This document shows, piece by piece, positions 40,968 to 48,114 of a stretch of DNA of 53,396 bases. The notes beneath the pieces were generated by a model. The model was not told the origin of the DNA, made no database searches, and saw nothing but the letters and a program-made list of their open reading frames with translations. The translations under genes were made by a program, and so were the position numbers. Numbering within the stretch: the first letter of the stretch is position 1; each line of letters opens with the position of its first letter. This stretch comes from an uncultured Lachnospiraceae bacterium. Lineage in GTDB: Bacteria > Bacillota > Clostridia > Lachnospirales > Lachnospiraceae. The stretch is taken from positions 1 through 53,396 of the forward strand of contig CAMOUD010000002.1 in assembly GCA_946626215.1 (NCBI GenBank). The letters are read 5' to 3'.

Positions 40968-41483
40968 TCATTCCTCTCCTGCCTGGTCCGCGCCTGCTTC
41001 TCCGGGCTCCTGTTCCTTCCGCATGCCGGCGGACAGGTCCGGTGTGACTGTGATCTTATTCAGTTCCTCTTCCGTATACCGTTCCGGATACAGACGCTTG
41101 CAGAGGGCGTCCACGGCCTGGATATAGCCCTTGTAGCGCTTGAAGCCCCTCTTATCCAGGGCCCGGAACCGGTCCATCCATTCATCCAGGGTAGACCCGA
41201 TCAGGGTATGGCCCATCAGCTCCTTCTTCTCATGGAACCTGGCAAAGATGGAAGCCCCGTCCATGACCTCGCACCGGGTGATGACGCCGTCCTTATCACA
41301 GGTGATCAGGCACAGGTAGCTGCCGAAAAAGCCGCTCCTTCTCTGTCCCAGGCCCACATTTCCGTACTTGCGGATCCTGGCGACGGAGTTCCGGTAGTTC
41401 CGGATCTGGAAAAAGCCGCCGACCGCCTGCATGATGAAGAGGACAGCCAGCACAATAAAGATCCTGATGAGATTCGGGTTCAT
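40968..41483 (-). CDS. gutM: GutM-family glucitol operon activator
   Basis: The 171-aa protein has an N-terminal membrane-like helix (LIRIFIVLAVLFIMQAVGGF) and the GutM core (FQIRNYRNSVARIRKYGNVG, then GFFGSYLCLI). In enteric bacteria GutM activates the glucitol (srl/gut) operon together with GutR; how it works is not well understood. A C-terminal stretch (EQEPGEAGADQAGEE) is acidic. The ATG at 41483 follows GGAG by 6 nt; the longer frame to 41687 runs back into the IIA gene and is rejected. It is the last gene of the IIC-IIBC-IIA-gutM operon. Confidence 0.88.
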   Translation of the reverse strand: MNPNLIRIFIVLAVLFIMQAVGGFFQIRNYRNSVARIRKYGNVGLGQRRSGFFGSYLCLITCDKDGVITRCEVMDGASIFARFHEKKELMGHTLIGSTLDEWMDRFRALDKRGFKRYKGYIQAVDALCKRLYPERYTEEELNKITVTPDLSAGMRKEQEPGEAGADQAGEE

Positions 41484-41518
41484 ACTATTCTCCAAAAGCG
41501 ATTTCCGTGCGTGACAAT

Positions 41519-41547
41519 GCTGCCGGTGCCCATCGGGTACCGGCAGC
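41519..41547 (-). other. Intercistronic hairpin between IIA and gutM
   Basis: GCTGCCGGTACCC and GGGCACCGGCAGC pair around GAT with one mismatch. No T-run follows on the minus strand, so it more likely tunes mRNA stability than ends transcription. Confidence 0.6.
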
Positions 41548-41562
41548 AGCGTTTGTTTCTGA

Positions 41563-41931
41563 TCAGAAGATGGTGATGGAACCACCGACTTTGATATCTT
41601 CCGGAGCAGGCTTGGGACCATCCAGCATGATGCAGCCGGGGCGGTCAGGAGTGTCTTCTCCGCGGAAGACCAGCGTGCAGTGACCAAGCTCTCTCAGGGT
41701 AAGCTTGGCTTCCTCGCCGACTGCCGTGATGGTGTAGATATTGTCGCAGATGCTGACGATATCTCCCGCGGCAGGGTCTTCCAGGACCTCGCCCTTAGTA
41801 TGCAGCACACAGATCTCTGCCAGATCTTCAGGCGCGTCATCATTGAAAATTACAATGCAATCCATGCCCTCCATATCCAGGAATCCCATGGCGTCGACAC
41901 CAATTGCCGTAATCAAGACTTTGTACTTCAT
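41563..41931 (-). CDS. srlB: PTS glucitol/sorbitol-family IIA component
   Basis: The 122-aa protein is a Gut-family IIA: the phospho-acceptor His is probably His 44 in AEICVLHTKGEV, followed by IYTITAVGEEAKLTLRELGH and the PGCIML turn. It takes phosphate from HPr and passes it to the IIB domain encoded at 42060-43097. GGAGG lies before the ATG. A strong hairpin at 41993-42022 separates it from the IIBC gene. The sugar is not fixed by the family name; Gut-family PTS can take several polyols. Confidence 0.92.
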   Translation of the reverse strand: MKYKVLITAIGVDAMGFLDMEGMDCIVIFNDDAPEDLAEICVLHTKGEVLEDPAAGDIVSICDNIYTITAVGEEAKLTLRELGHCTLVFRGEDTPDRPGCIMLDGPKPAPEDIKVGGSITIF

Positions 41932-41992
41932 TCCCTACCTCCGTTACAGTCAAAATACTTTTTTGCATATAGAAATATGCGTTTGAATCTGT

Positions 41993-42022
41993 CCTGCCCG
42001 GGGCCCGGAGGGCCCGGGCAGG
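41993..42022 (-). other. Strong intercistronic hairpin between IIBC and IIA
   Basis: CCTGCCCGGG and CCCGGGCAGG are perfect 10-bp arms around a GC-rich loop, without a T-run on the minus strand. A second small hairpin (GCATAT-AGAA-ATATGC, 41965-41980) follows. These may set relative amounts of PTS subunits. Confidence 0.65.
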
Positions 42023-42059
42023 GGTTTAATCTCTTAAGCCCGGAAATCCTTATTCAGGA

Positions 42060-43097
42060 TCATGCATAGAGGCCGATAGAGAATGCGTAAGCAATCAGAA
42101 CAGCCAGAGGGCCCGTGATCAGTCTGGAGTACAGAACCGCGGGAACGCCCAGCTCGATGGTACTGGACTCGGCTTCGCCAAGGGACAGACCAACGGGAAC
42201 GAAGTCAGCGCCGACCTGCGCGTCGATGGCGAACAGGGCGGGAAGCGCGAACTGAGGCGGGATGGTGCCGGCCGCGAACTGCGAGCCAAGCAGGGTACCG
42301 ACGATCTGTGCGATAACAGCGCCGGGGCCCAGAACGGGGCTCAGGAAAGGAATCGCGCAGACGACGGAGATGATCAGCATGCCGGGCAGAGTGGAGCAGA
42401 AGGGCGCGATGGTGTTGGCGATGACATTACCAAGACCGGACGCGGAAATGATGCCCAGGATGGTGGATGTGAACGCCATGAAAGGCAGGATGTTGCGGAT
42501 GACCATCTCGATGGATTCACGGCCTGCCGCGAAGAACTTGTTGACGACATGACCGACGCCGACGCCGATCCTGGTCACGATGTTGGCCTGCTTCTTGGGC
42601 TCCTCAGCGGGAGCTTCGCCGGCCATGGCCCTGCCTTCTGCCGCGATCTCTTCTTCAGCGGCAGCCGCTGCTGTGTCCGCTACGGCCTTCTGGGCCATGT
42701 CAGCGGCAAGAGCTTCTTCCGTTGCCGCGTCGGCAAAGGAGAAGGACTTCTCAGTAACTGCGGAAGCGTAGTTGGTCTCCTTGATGAAGGCTGCCAGAGG
42801 GCCGCTGGGGCCGCCGCCGAGCAGGTTGCAGGTCGCGATGCCCTTCTTGGGGTAAACGCCGCAGCGGGCAGTGCCGCCGCAGTCAACGACTGCTACCAGG
42901 ATCTCATCATCCGGGACTCTGTTCTTGAAACCATCGACTGCGGTGCAGCCGGTCATCTCTGCCAGCTTAGCCGCTACGGGGTGGATTCCGCCGCCGCCTG
43001 TGACGCAGAGAATCTTATTCTTCTTTTCATCGCCGCGGACGACAAGAGGGCCGCCCCAGCCGCCTGAACCGTGTTCAATCTTAACTGTCTTAAACAT
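42060..43097 (-). CDS. srlE: PTS glucitol/sorbitol-family IIBC component
   Basis: The 345-aa protein has an N-terminal IIB domain with the conserved Cys region VVDCGGTARCGVYPKKGIAT (Cys 73 and 79) and the GGGPSGPLAAFIKETNYASAV segment, an Ala/Glu-rich linker (residues ~125-170), and a membrane domain with five or so helices (NILPFMAFTSTILGIISASG, AIPFLSPVLGPGAVIAQIVG). With IIC it forms the transport channel and phosphorylates the incoming polyol. The long acidic linker is a variation. AAGGGAGGA precedes the ATG. Second gene of the operon. Confidence 0.93.
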   Translation of the reverse strand: MFKTVKIEHGSGGWGGPLVVRGDEKKNKILCVTGGGGIHPVAAKLAEMTGCTAVDGFKNRVPDDEILVAVVDCGGTARCGVYPKKGIATCNLLGGGPSGPLAAFIKETNYASAVTEKSFSFADAATEEALAADMAQKAVADTAAAAAEEEIAAEGRAMAGEAPAEEPKKQANIVTRIGVGVGHVVNKFFAAGRESIEMVIRNILPFMAFTSTILGIISASGLGNVIANTIAPFCSTLPGMLIISVVCAIPFLSPVLGPGAVIAQIVGTLLGSQFAAGTIPPQFALPALFAIDAQVGADFVPVGLSLGEAESSTIELGVPAVLYSRLITGPLAVLIAYAFSIGLYA

Positions 43098-43130
43098 ATC
43101 TAAAATCCTCCCTTAATTCTGAAATCCCGG

Positions 43131-43646
43131 TCATCTTGCTCTGTTCAGGGTCTTGTAGATGAACTCTGTCACGATACCGCGGATCAGGATCACGATAAGA
43201 CCGACGATGAAGTAGCGGACTGCCAGAGCGCCCAGAGAAAGACCGAGCTCCTGGATACCGGCCGCGATACCCATGTAAACGAACAGTTCACCTGCATTGG
43301 CATGAGGGAACAGGCCGGTTACGGGATGAACGAAGGAAACGGCTGCGTCGTAGAACGCGGGCTTGTACTCTTCCTTGCAGAAACGTCCGAAGGTGTAGCA
43401 CATAGGGTTGCCCAGGAAGAGGACTGCCAGGACAGGAAGGATCAGATAACGTCCGATCGGATTGCCTGTGATCTTGGAAGCGAAGTTGTAGACCTTCTCT
43501 TCACCGATGAGTTTGATGACGGCGTTGACGGCAGTCATCAGGCAGACGACCATAGGAATGATGCCTGTGACCCATCCCATGAATGTTTCGCCTCCGGCTG
43601 AGAATAATGACATGAAACCTTCAGCAATAGTTGTGATCAGCTGCAT
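43131..43646 (-). CDS. srlA: PTS glucitol/sorbitol-family IIC component
   Basis: The 171-aa membrane protein matches SrlA: the start MQLITTIAEGFMSLFSAGGE, then WVTGIIPMVVCLMTAVNAVI, GNPMCYTFGRFCKEEYKPAF, and FVHPVTGLFPHANAGELFVY. The ATG at 43646 is chosen because AAAGGAG lies 10 nt before it; an upstream ATG at 43673 has no such site and in fact contains this one. It is the first structural gene of the operon, after a ~270-nt leader from the promoter at 43927-43954. It is 33 bp before the IIBC gene. Confidence 0.93.
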   Translation of the reverse strand: MQLITTIAEGFMSLFSAGGETFMGWVTGIIPMVVCLMTAVNAVIKLIGEEKVYNFASKITGNPIGRYLILPVLAVLFLGNPMCYTFGRFCKEEYKPAFYDAAVSFVHPVTGLFPHANAGELFVYMGIAAGIQELGLSLGALAVRYFIVGLIVILIRGIVTEFIYKTLNRAR

Positions 43647-43884
43647 AACCCCTTGACTCCTTTCTTTTTTCATTTACCGCATTGCATCCTGGCCGGGCAG
43701 CTGTCCCCGGTGGATCCCCTGCGGTCATTCAGCACCCCTCCGGCAGCCGTCCTCCCTGAATGAATGAACCGCCTTCGGAGCGCAAGTGTCTTAAAAAGTA
43801 TTTTGACTATGAAGTTTTAGCGCCTGCGGATTCATTCCTGGCAGCAGACTTGCCGGTTCTTCCCTCTCCTCCTTTTTCAGATTT

Positions 43885-43917
43885 CAAATGTTACACATAT
43901 AATTAATGTAACATTTG
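43885..43917 (-). promoter_or_regulatory. Operator of the PTS operon
   Basis: CAAATGTTAC and GTAACATTTG are perfect inverted 10-bp arms around 13 bp, beginning 10 bp downstream of the -10 box. The same half-site recurs at 47838-47868 and, as one half, before the SorC gene, so the SorC protein at 48115-49026 is the likely ligand-controlled binder. Confidence 0.8.
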
Positions 43918-43926
43918 TTAATTACA

Positions 43927-43954
43927 ATTATATTCTCCACAAATTAATTGTCAA
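43927..43954 (-). promoter_or_regulatory. Promoter of the PTS operon
   Basis: Minus strand perfect TTGACA (43954-43949), 16-bp spacer, perfect TATAAT (43932-43927). Confidence 0.9.
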
Positions 43955-44194
43955 GCACTCTTGTTAATTTAAACAATATTACCAGACACTTCCCTTCCCA
44001 GAACAAATGAAAACATGCAATTCGGCATATCCATCTGTTTTGCCGGAAGAATCCGGTTTTATTTGTTAATAGTATAACAATTCAGGCAGAAAATCTCTTG
44101 TCAGGAAGTAAAATATGAGGTTTTCTGCCTGATGCCTGTTCTGAATAGGGAGCGGTCATTTACAAATGTTCAGAACCTGCAGGCCCCGGGCTTC

Positions 44195-44893
44195 TTATTC
44201 CCAGATGCCTCTTTCCTTGGCAGCTTCAACAATAGCCTCTGCCATCTCACGGACACGCTCAGCAGGGGAAGGAGCGTTGAGGATGCCGGAAGTGGCGCCG
44301 GTGCCGTGGGCGCCCAGCTTGACGACGTTGTAGCAGTCGGCAGCAGTGCTGACGCCGGAGGCGATCATGACCAGGACCTCGGGATTGACTTCCTGGAGGG
44401 CCTTGACGGTCTCAGTGGTATAGGAATCGTCCGCCACCTGGCCGGTGCCGATCAGGTCGGTGGGCTCAGCCAGAACGATGTCCGCGTTCAGGCAGGCAAC
44501 CGCCTTGGCCTCGGTGGTGGAGTCGGCGCATACGATGGTGATCATGCCCAGCTCCCTGGCGCGCTTGATGCACTTGTAAAGGTCTGTCACGGTCTTGGGG
44601 TTCTCCGCGTGATTGAGGAAGACCGCTTCCGCGCCGGCTTCCGCCAGGGACTCGGGCAGGACATGGCCCATGCCGCGGCCGGGGGTCAGGGGATCCAGAG
44701 ACTGGGCGCAGACGATGACGTGACTGGTATTCTCCCTGATCATGCGGATGTCCGCGTAGGGGCATGTGAAGTAGATCTGCAGGCCGGTGTCGGCCGCCAC
44801 CTTGTCAGCTGCCAGAGCCAGCTCCAGGCTCTTCTTTCCATAGAGATAGGACTTGGGGTTTACGACCAGAAAAGGTGCTTTTGCCTTTGCCAT
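44195..44893 (-). CDS. Triose-phosphate-isomerase-like protein, short archaeal type
   Basis: The 232-aa protein is a short TIM-family member. All three catalytic residues are kept: Lys 14 (VVNPKSY), His 95 (FLNHAENPK) and Glu 143 (VLAEPTDLIGTG), with a phosphate loop ASGVSTAADC and GATSGILN. It is shorter than bacterial glycolytic TPI (~250 aa) and lacks the NWKMN start, resembling archaeal TPI and the tetrulose-phosphate isomerases of erythritol pathways (EryH). In this cluster it may interconvert triose or tetrulose phosphates from the aldolase. AAGGAGGA precedes the ATG. It follows the YjbQ gene by 14 bp. Confidence 0.85.
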   Translation of the reverse strand: MAKAKAPFLVVNPKSYLYGKKSLELALAADKVAADTGLQIYFTCPYADIRMIRENTSHVIVCAQSLDPLTPGRGMGHVLPESLAEAGAEAVFLNHAENPKTVTDLYKCIKRARELGMITIVCADSTTEAKAVACLNADIVLAEPTDLIGTGQVADDSYTTETVKALQEVNPEVLVMIASGVSTAADCYNVVKLGAHGTGATSGILNAPSPAERVREMAEAIVEAAKERGIWE

Positions 44894-44907
44894 TTGTATT
44901 CTCCTCC

Positions 44908-45429
44908 TTATTCACCCATGATGATGATCTTGCACTTGCGGGTCCTCGGACGGGTCCTGTCAAAGTCTACGAAGTAGATGTAGCCGGTAGTGCCGACGCC
45001 GAGTTTGCCGTTATCGACATCAAAGACCTGGCTGGAGCCCAGGATGGTGGCCTTGAGGTGGGCGTCGCCGTTCCAGAGGGCTGTCCTGTCGCCGCCGGGC
45101 AGATAGGCCTCGGCATCCGGCCAGGAGGCAACGGCCGCGTAATGCTTTTCGCCGGGATAGGTATAGACGTCGGCGCTGGTCTGGTCCGGAATGATCTTGG
45201 CCAGGACCTTGTTCAGGTCGGCCTGGAGGAACTCATCCCCGTCCTCGTTGAAGTCATGCACGAACTCCTCGAAGAAAACGGAACAGGTGGTGTGGGGAGA
45301 GATCACGGTGCAGGTACCGTTCTGAATGCCGCTCTTTTCGATGGCTTCCCGGATCTGAGGCGTGATGTTGACATAGGTCGGAGTCTTGCCGTGGGACTGG
45401 ACCTGGATGGTTTCTTTGTAAACTGCCAT
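44908..45429 (-). CDS. yjbQ: YjbQ-family (UPF0047) protein
   Basis: The 173-aa protein shows the YjbQ hallmarks: GTCTVISPHTTCSVFFEEF, HDFNEDGDEFLQADLNKVLA, HYAAVASWPDAEAYLPGGD, LHLKAT-like DAHLKATILGSS and GTTGYIYFVDFD. Members have weak thiamine-phosphate synthase activity in vitro, but the physiological role is unknown. The ATG at 45429 follows AAGG; the longer frame to 45483 is not supported. It lies between aldolase and TPI-like genes in one operon, which suggests a catabolic role on a sugar phosphate intermediate. Its 173-aa length exceeds the usual ~135, with an insertion in the middle. Confidence 0.88.
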   Translation of the reverse strand: MAVYKETIQVQSHGKTPTYVNITPQIREAIEKSGIQNGTCTVISPHTTCSVFFEEFVHDFNEDGDEFLQADLNKVLAKIIPDQTSADVYTYPGEKHYAAVASWPDAEAYLPGGDRTALWNGDAHLKATILGSSQVFDVDNGKLGVGTTGYIYFVDFDRTRPRTRKCKIIIMGE

Positions 45430-45479
45430 TTTAACCTTCTTTCTGCCGCTGGGGCTCTGCTGTCTGAGGCTGCCTGGAA

Positions 45480-46358
45480 TCAATCCAGTCTCTGGAACAC
45501 GCGGATCGCTCTCTTGACATCTTCCTTCATGGCTTCGGTAGCCGCTAAGGACATTGTATCATAGAAAAGCTTATTATTCTCATCTTCAAAATATGCCTTG
45601 GCGGCACGGGCGCCTGCCATGTTCATGTAGGTGTAGTAGTTGACCTTGGTGATGCCGTTCTCGATGGCGACCTTATAGTCCGCGTCGGAGACGCCGGAAC
45701 CGCCGTGCATGACCAGCGGAACGCCTGCGGCATCCCTGATCCTGGCTACCCGGGGCAGGTCCAGTCTGGGCTCGGTCAGATATACGCCGTGGGTCGTGCC
45801 GAAGGCAACGGCCAGGCAGTCTACGCCGGTCTTCTCCACGAAGTCCTTCGCGACTTCGGGATCGGTGTAGATATCGTCCAGATCCGCGTAATCGCTGTCA
45901 GAGTCGGCGTTTCCGTCGCCTTCGCCCTGTACGACCTTGGAGGTGAAGATATGTCCCAGCTCGGCTTCCACGCTGGCGCCGACGGCATGGGCCATCTTGA
46001 CGATCTCGGCGGTTTCAGCCACGTTCTCCTCAAAGCTCTTGGCAGAGGCGTCGTACATGACAGAGGTAAAGCCAAGGGCCAGGGCCTGGGCGCAGCGGTC
46101 ATAGGTGGCGCCGTGGTCCAGATGCAGGGCTACCGGCACCTTTGCTCTTTCAGCGTAATACTTGAGGATGGGGCCCATTTCCATGAGATCGATGAGGTTG
46201 TCATGGATGTGGGCGTGCTGCAGGATCACAGGAGTATTGAGTTCTTCTGCCGCCTGGACGATGGCGCGGGCCGCCTCCAGTGTGGTGGCGTTGAAAGCGC
46301 CGACGGCCTTCTTCTCGATCTTGGCCTGGTCCAGAAGCTCTTTCAGGGTTACTAACAT
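45480..46358 (-). CDS. Class II (Zn) ketose-bisphosphate aldolase family
   Basis: The 292-aa protein is a class II aldolase of the fructose/tagatose-bisphosphate group: zinc ligands in LHLDHGATYD, FGTTHGVY and VMHGGSGVSD, the acidic VEAELGHIFTSK segment, and the substrate loop KVNYYTYMN. It should cleave or form a ketose phosphate through DHAP-type chemistry, feeding triose phosphate to the TPI-like enzyme encoded two genes downstream. Sequence cannot tell FbaA from KbaY/GatY or a new specificity; the VNYYTYMNMAG loop differs from the common VNTDTD form of fructose-bisphosphate aldolase. A ribosome-binding site AGGCGG precedes the ATG. First gene of the aldolase-yjbQ-TPI set, after a terminator. 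Confidence 0.88.
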   Translation of the reverse strand: MLVTLKELLDQAKIEKKAVGAFNATTLEAARAIVQAAEELNTPVILQHAHIHDNLIDLMEMGPILKYYAERAKVPVALHLDHGATYDRCAQALALGFTSVMYDASAKSFEENVAETAEIVKMAHAVGASVEAELGHIFTSKVVQGEGDGNADSDSDYADLDDIYTDPEVAKDFVEKTGVDCLAVAFGTTHGVYLTEPRLDLPRVARIRDAAGVPLVMHGGSGVSDADYKVAIENGITKVNYYTYMNMAGARAAKAYFEDENNKLFYDTMSLAATEAMKEDVKRAIRVFQRLD

Positions 46359-46401
46359 GGGTCTACCGCCTTTCCTATATACAAATACGGTTCTTGGTTC
46401 T

Positions 46402-46441
46402 TAAAAGGCCCCGTTCCTGCCGCGCGACAGAAACGGGGCCG
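46402..46441 (-). terminator. Terminator between the oxidoreductase and aldolase genes
   Basis: Minus strand GGCCCCGTT pairs with AACGGGGCC with inner CTG/CAG and GC pairs, followed by TTTTAAG. No separate promoter for the aldolase is visible in the ~45 bp after it, so it probably acts as a partial terminator. Confidence 0.82.
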
Positions 46442-46486
46442 ATTGCGTGACTTTCTTATTAAGTACGTTGGATCAGACCGGAGGTC

Positions 46487-47800
46487 TTACCAGGTCAGCT
46501 TGCCCTCTGCAAGGAGACGATCCTGCTCCCTGCGCAGCTGCAGCAGGTAGGAGGACTCATCCAGCTCGACCATGTCATAGGTGATGAGGTCGCCGGGCTG
46601 TACGTCAACCTTCAGGACGGTGTTCTTGTTGATCAGGCCGAGCGGAACGGCGTTCTTGGCCTGGGCTTCCTTGAAGTCATAGAAGCCGCCGTATACGGTG
46701 TAGCCGCCGATGCCGTCAAGCTTTGTGCCGGCCTTCATGGCGATCTTGGCAATGGTAGTGGTCTCAGCGTAAGGAGCGCCTGCCAGCGGAACGATGGAAG
46801 GAGTGTTGTGCAGCAGGATCCTGGCGACAGACATGGGAGTCTCAAGGCTGGTCAGGTGATAAGGTCTGAACAGAGTGAAGATCTCGCCCTTGCCGACCTG
46901 GAGATACCGCATCTCTTCCCTGACCTCGGGAAGCTTGGAGGTAACGATGGCATATACGCCGGGGGCTACGCCGTTGATGTAGTCAACGACCTGGTATCTG
47001 TCGAGGATACCGCCCTCATCCTTGAGCTTGTAGACCTGATCCAGTTCCTTGACGGTGGCGTGATAGCCGGAACCGTTGGTGAACGCGGGAGCGTAGCCGG
47101 TGGCGTTGGACATGGCAGTCATCTCGACCATGGTCTTTGTGCCGTCCTTGAAAGCGGTGAGCATCTTGGGGCTCATGTGCTTTCTGGTCGCTTCTTCCAG
47201 AGCCTTGTCGGGGTTGATGGTCTTGTCAACAACGTTGTTCTTGCCCTTGCCGATGACCAGGACTTCGAAGCCCAGAGCCTTGGCAAAATCATAGAGCTCC
47301 ATAACGGCGCCGGGTTCGTCGCCTGCGCTGCCGGAGTAGATGACGCCCTCTTCCTTGGCCATCTTGTAAAGCAGGGGGCCGATGACGACGTCACACTCAA
47401 CGTTGAGCATGATGATGTGCTTGTGGTTCTTGATGGAGTCGACCGCGATCTTGGCGCCGATCTCGGTAACGCCGGTGGCGTCTACGACGCACTCAACGCC
47501 GTCAGCCTGGATGGCGACTTCAGCATCGGAAGAAATGGCATACTTGCCGGCCGCGATGATCCTGGCGGCTTCTTCGGGAGTAGCTGCCTCGCAGATCTCC
47601 TCAGCGGGGATGCCTGCGTTCAGCAGAGCGTTCCTGGCGTTGTCAAGCTTGATGTCGCAGACGACCACGGGACGCATGCCCTTCATCGCGACTACCTGGC
47701 TGGTCATGCCGCGGCCCATCTGACCACAGCCGATGATAGCCATCTTAAGATATTTGCCCTGAGCTTCCAGTGCAGCAAGTTCTTCTGCGATACCAAACAT
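46487..47800 (-). CDS. DRL/SAF-type NAD(P)-dependent oxidoreductase
   Basis: The 437-aa protein has an N-terminal Rossmann fold of homoserine-dehydrogenase type (KMAIIGCGQMGRGM, residues ~19-32; VVCDIKLDNAR), a central catalytic region (SGSAGDEPGAVMELYDFAKA, GKGKNNVVDKTINPD, PYHLTSLETPMSVARILL) and a C-terminal SAF-like domain (LIN-KNTVLKVDVQPGDLIT). This is the architecture of DXR-like (DRL) enzymes of Brucella type, which interconvert a linear ketose phosphate and a branched polyol phosphate with NADPH. Substrate here is unknown. AAAGGAGG precedes the ATG. It is the first gene after the SorC regulator and has its own strong promoter and operator. Confidence 0.83.
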   Translation of the reverse strand: MFGIAEELAALEAQGKYLKMAIIGCGQMGRGMTSQVVAMKGMRPVVVCDIKLDNARNALLNAGIPAEEICEAATPEEAARIIAAGKYAISSDAEVAIQADGVECVVDATGVTEIGAKIAVDSIKNHKHIIMLNVECDVVIGPLLYKMAKEEGVIYSGSAGDEPGAVMELYDFAKALGFEVLVIGKGKNNVVDKTINPDKALEEATRKHMSPKMLTAFKDGTKTMVEMTAMSNATGYAPAFTNGSGYHATVKELDQVYKLKDEGGILDRYQVVDYINGVAPGVYAIVTSKLPEVREEMRYLQVGKGEIFTLFRPYHLTSLETPMSVARILLHNTPSIVPLAGAPYAETTTIAKIAMKAGTKLDGIGGYTVYGGFYDFKEAQAKNAVPLGLINKNTVLKVDVQPGDLITYDMVELDESSYLLQLRREQDRLLAEGKLTW

Positions 47801-47837
47801 GATAGATTTCCTCCTTTACCATGTACTACTGTAATTT

Positions 47838-47868
47838 ATGTAACCGTTTCCTGTTTCAGTTACATTTG
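47838..47868 (-). promoter_or_regulatory. Operator of the oxidoreductase gene
   Basis: ATGTAAC and GTTACAT (47838-47844, 47859-47865) are inverted around 14 bp; the right half extends to GTTACATTTG. It begins 9 bp downstream of the -10 box, nearly the same geometry as the PTS operator. A further half-site TTACATTTG lies at 47980-47988. Confidence 0.75.
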
Positions 47869-47876
47869 ATACTCTA

Positions 47877-47904
47877 ATTATATCGAATATACAGGAACTG
47901 TCAA
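47877..47904 (-). promoter_or_regulatory. Promoter of the oxidoreductase-aldolase operon
   Basis: Minus strand perfect TTGACA (47904-47899), 16-bp spacer, perfect TATAAT (47882-47877). The remaining gap 47801-48114 holds the operator, this promoter and the SorC terminator. Confidence 0.9.
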
Positions 47905-48021
47905 CCTGTTTTTTGAAATTTGTTTAAAAAAGTTATACTTGTTAAATAACCGGCAAACTGTTCTTTTATTTGCCTAACTTTACATTTGTTCCGTTATCCC
48001 GGAATCCTGTACATTCTTTCA

Positions 48022-48059
48022 GGAAAAAGAAAAAGGACGGAAGTCTCCTCAGACTTCCG
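48022..48059 (-). terminator. Terminator of the SorC regulator gene
   Basis: Minus strand CGGAAGTCT pairs with AGACTTCCG around GAGG, followed by TCCTTTTTCTTTTT. Confidence 0.92.
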
Positions 48060-48114
48060 CCCCCAAAAACGCCCGCGCCGGTATGATTCTTCTGTGTATC
48101 GAAATGCCTCCTGA

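Larger units (their letters stand above)
43647..44194 (-). other. Long leader and promoter region of the PTS operon
   Basis: This 548-bp gap has no convincing gene. It holds the promoter and operator described separately, then a ~270-nt untranslated leader. The leader has AAAAGGAGGAG (about 43865-43876, minus strand) with no start codon at a fitting distance, and a possible 14-codon peptide (ATGAATCCG... ending TTTTAA, about 43838-43794). Upstream, 44082-44133 carries an inverted repeat (CAGGCAGAAAA / TTTTCTGCCTG, large loop) after the TPI-like gene; it has no T-run and may be an operator or weak terminator. Confidence 0.5.
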
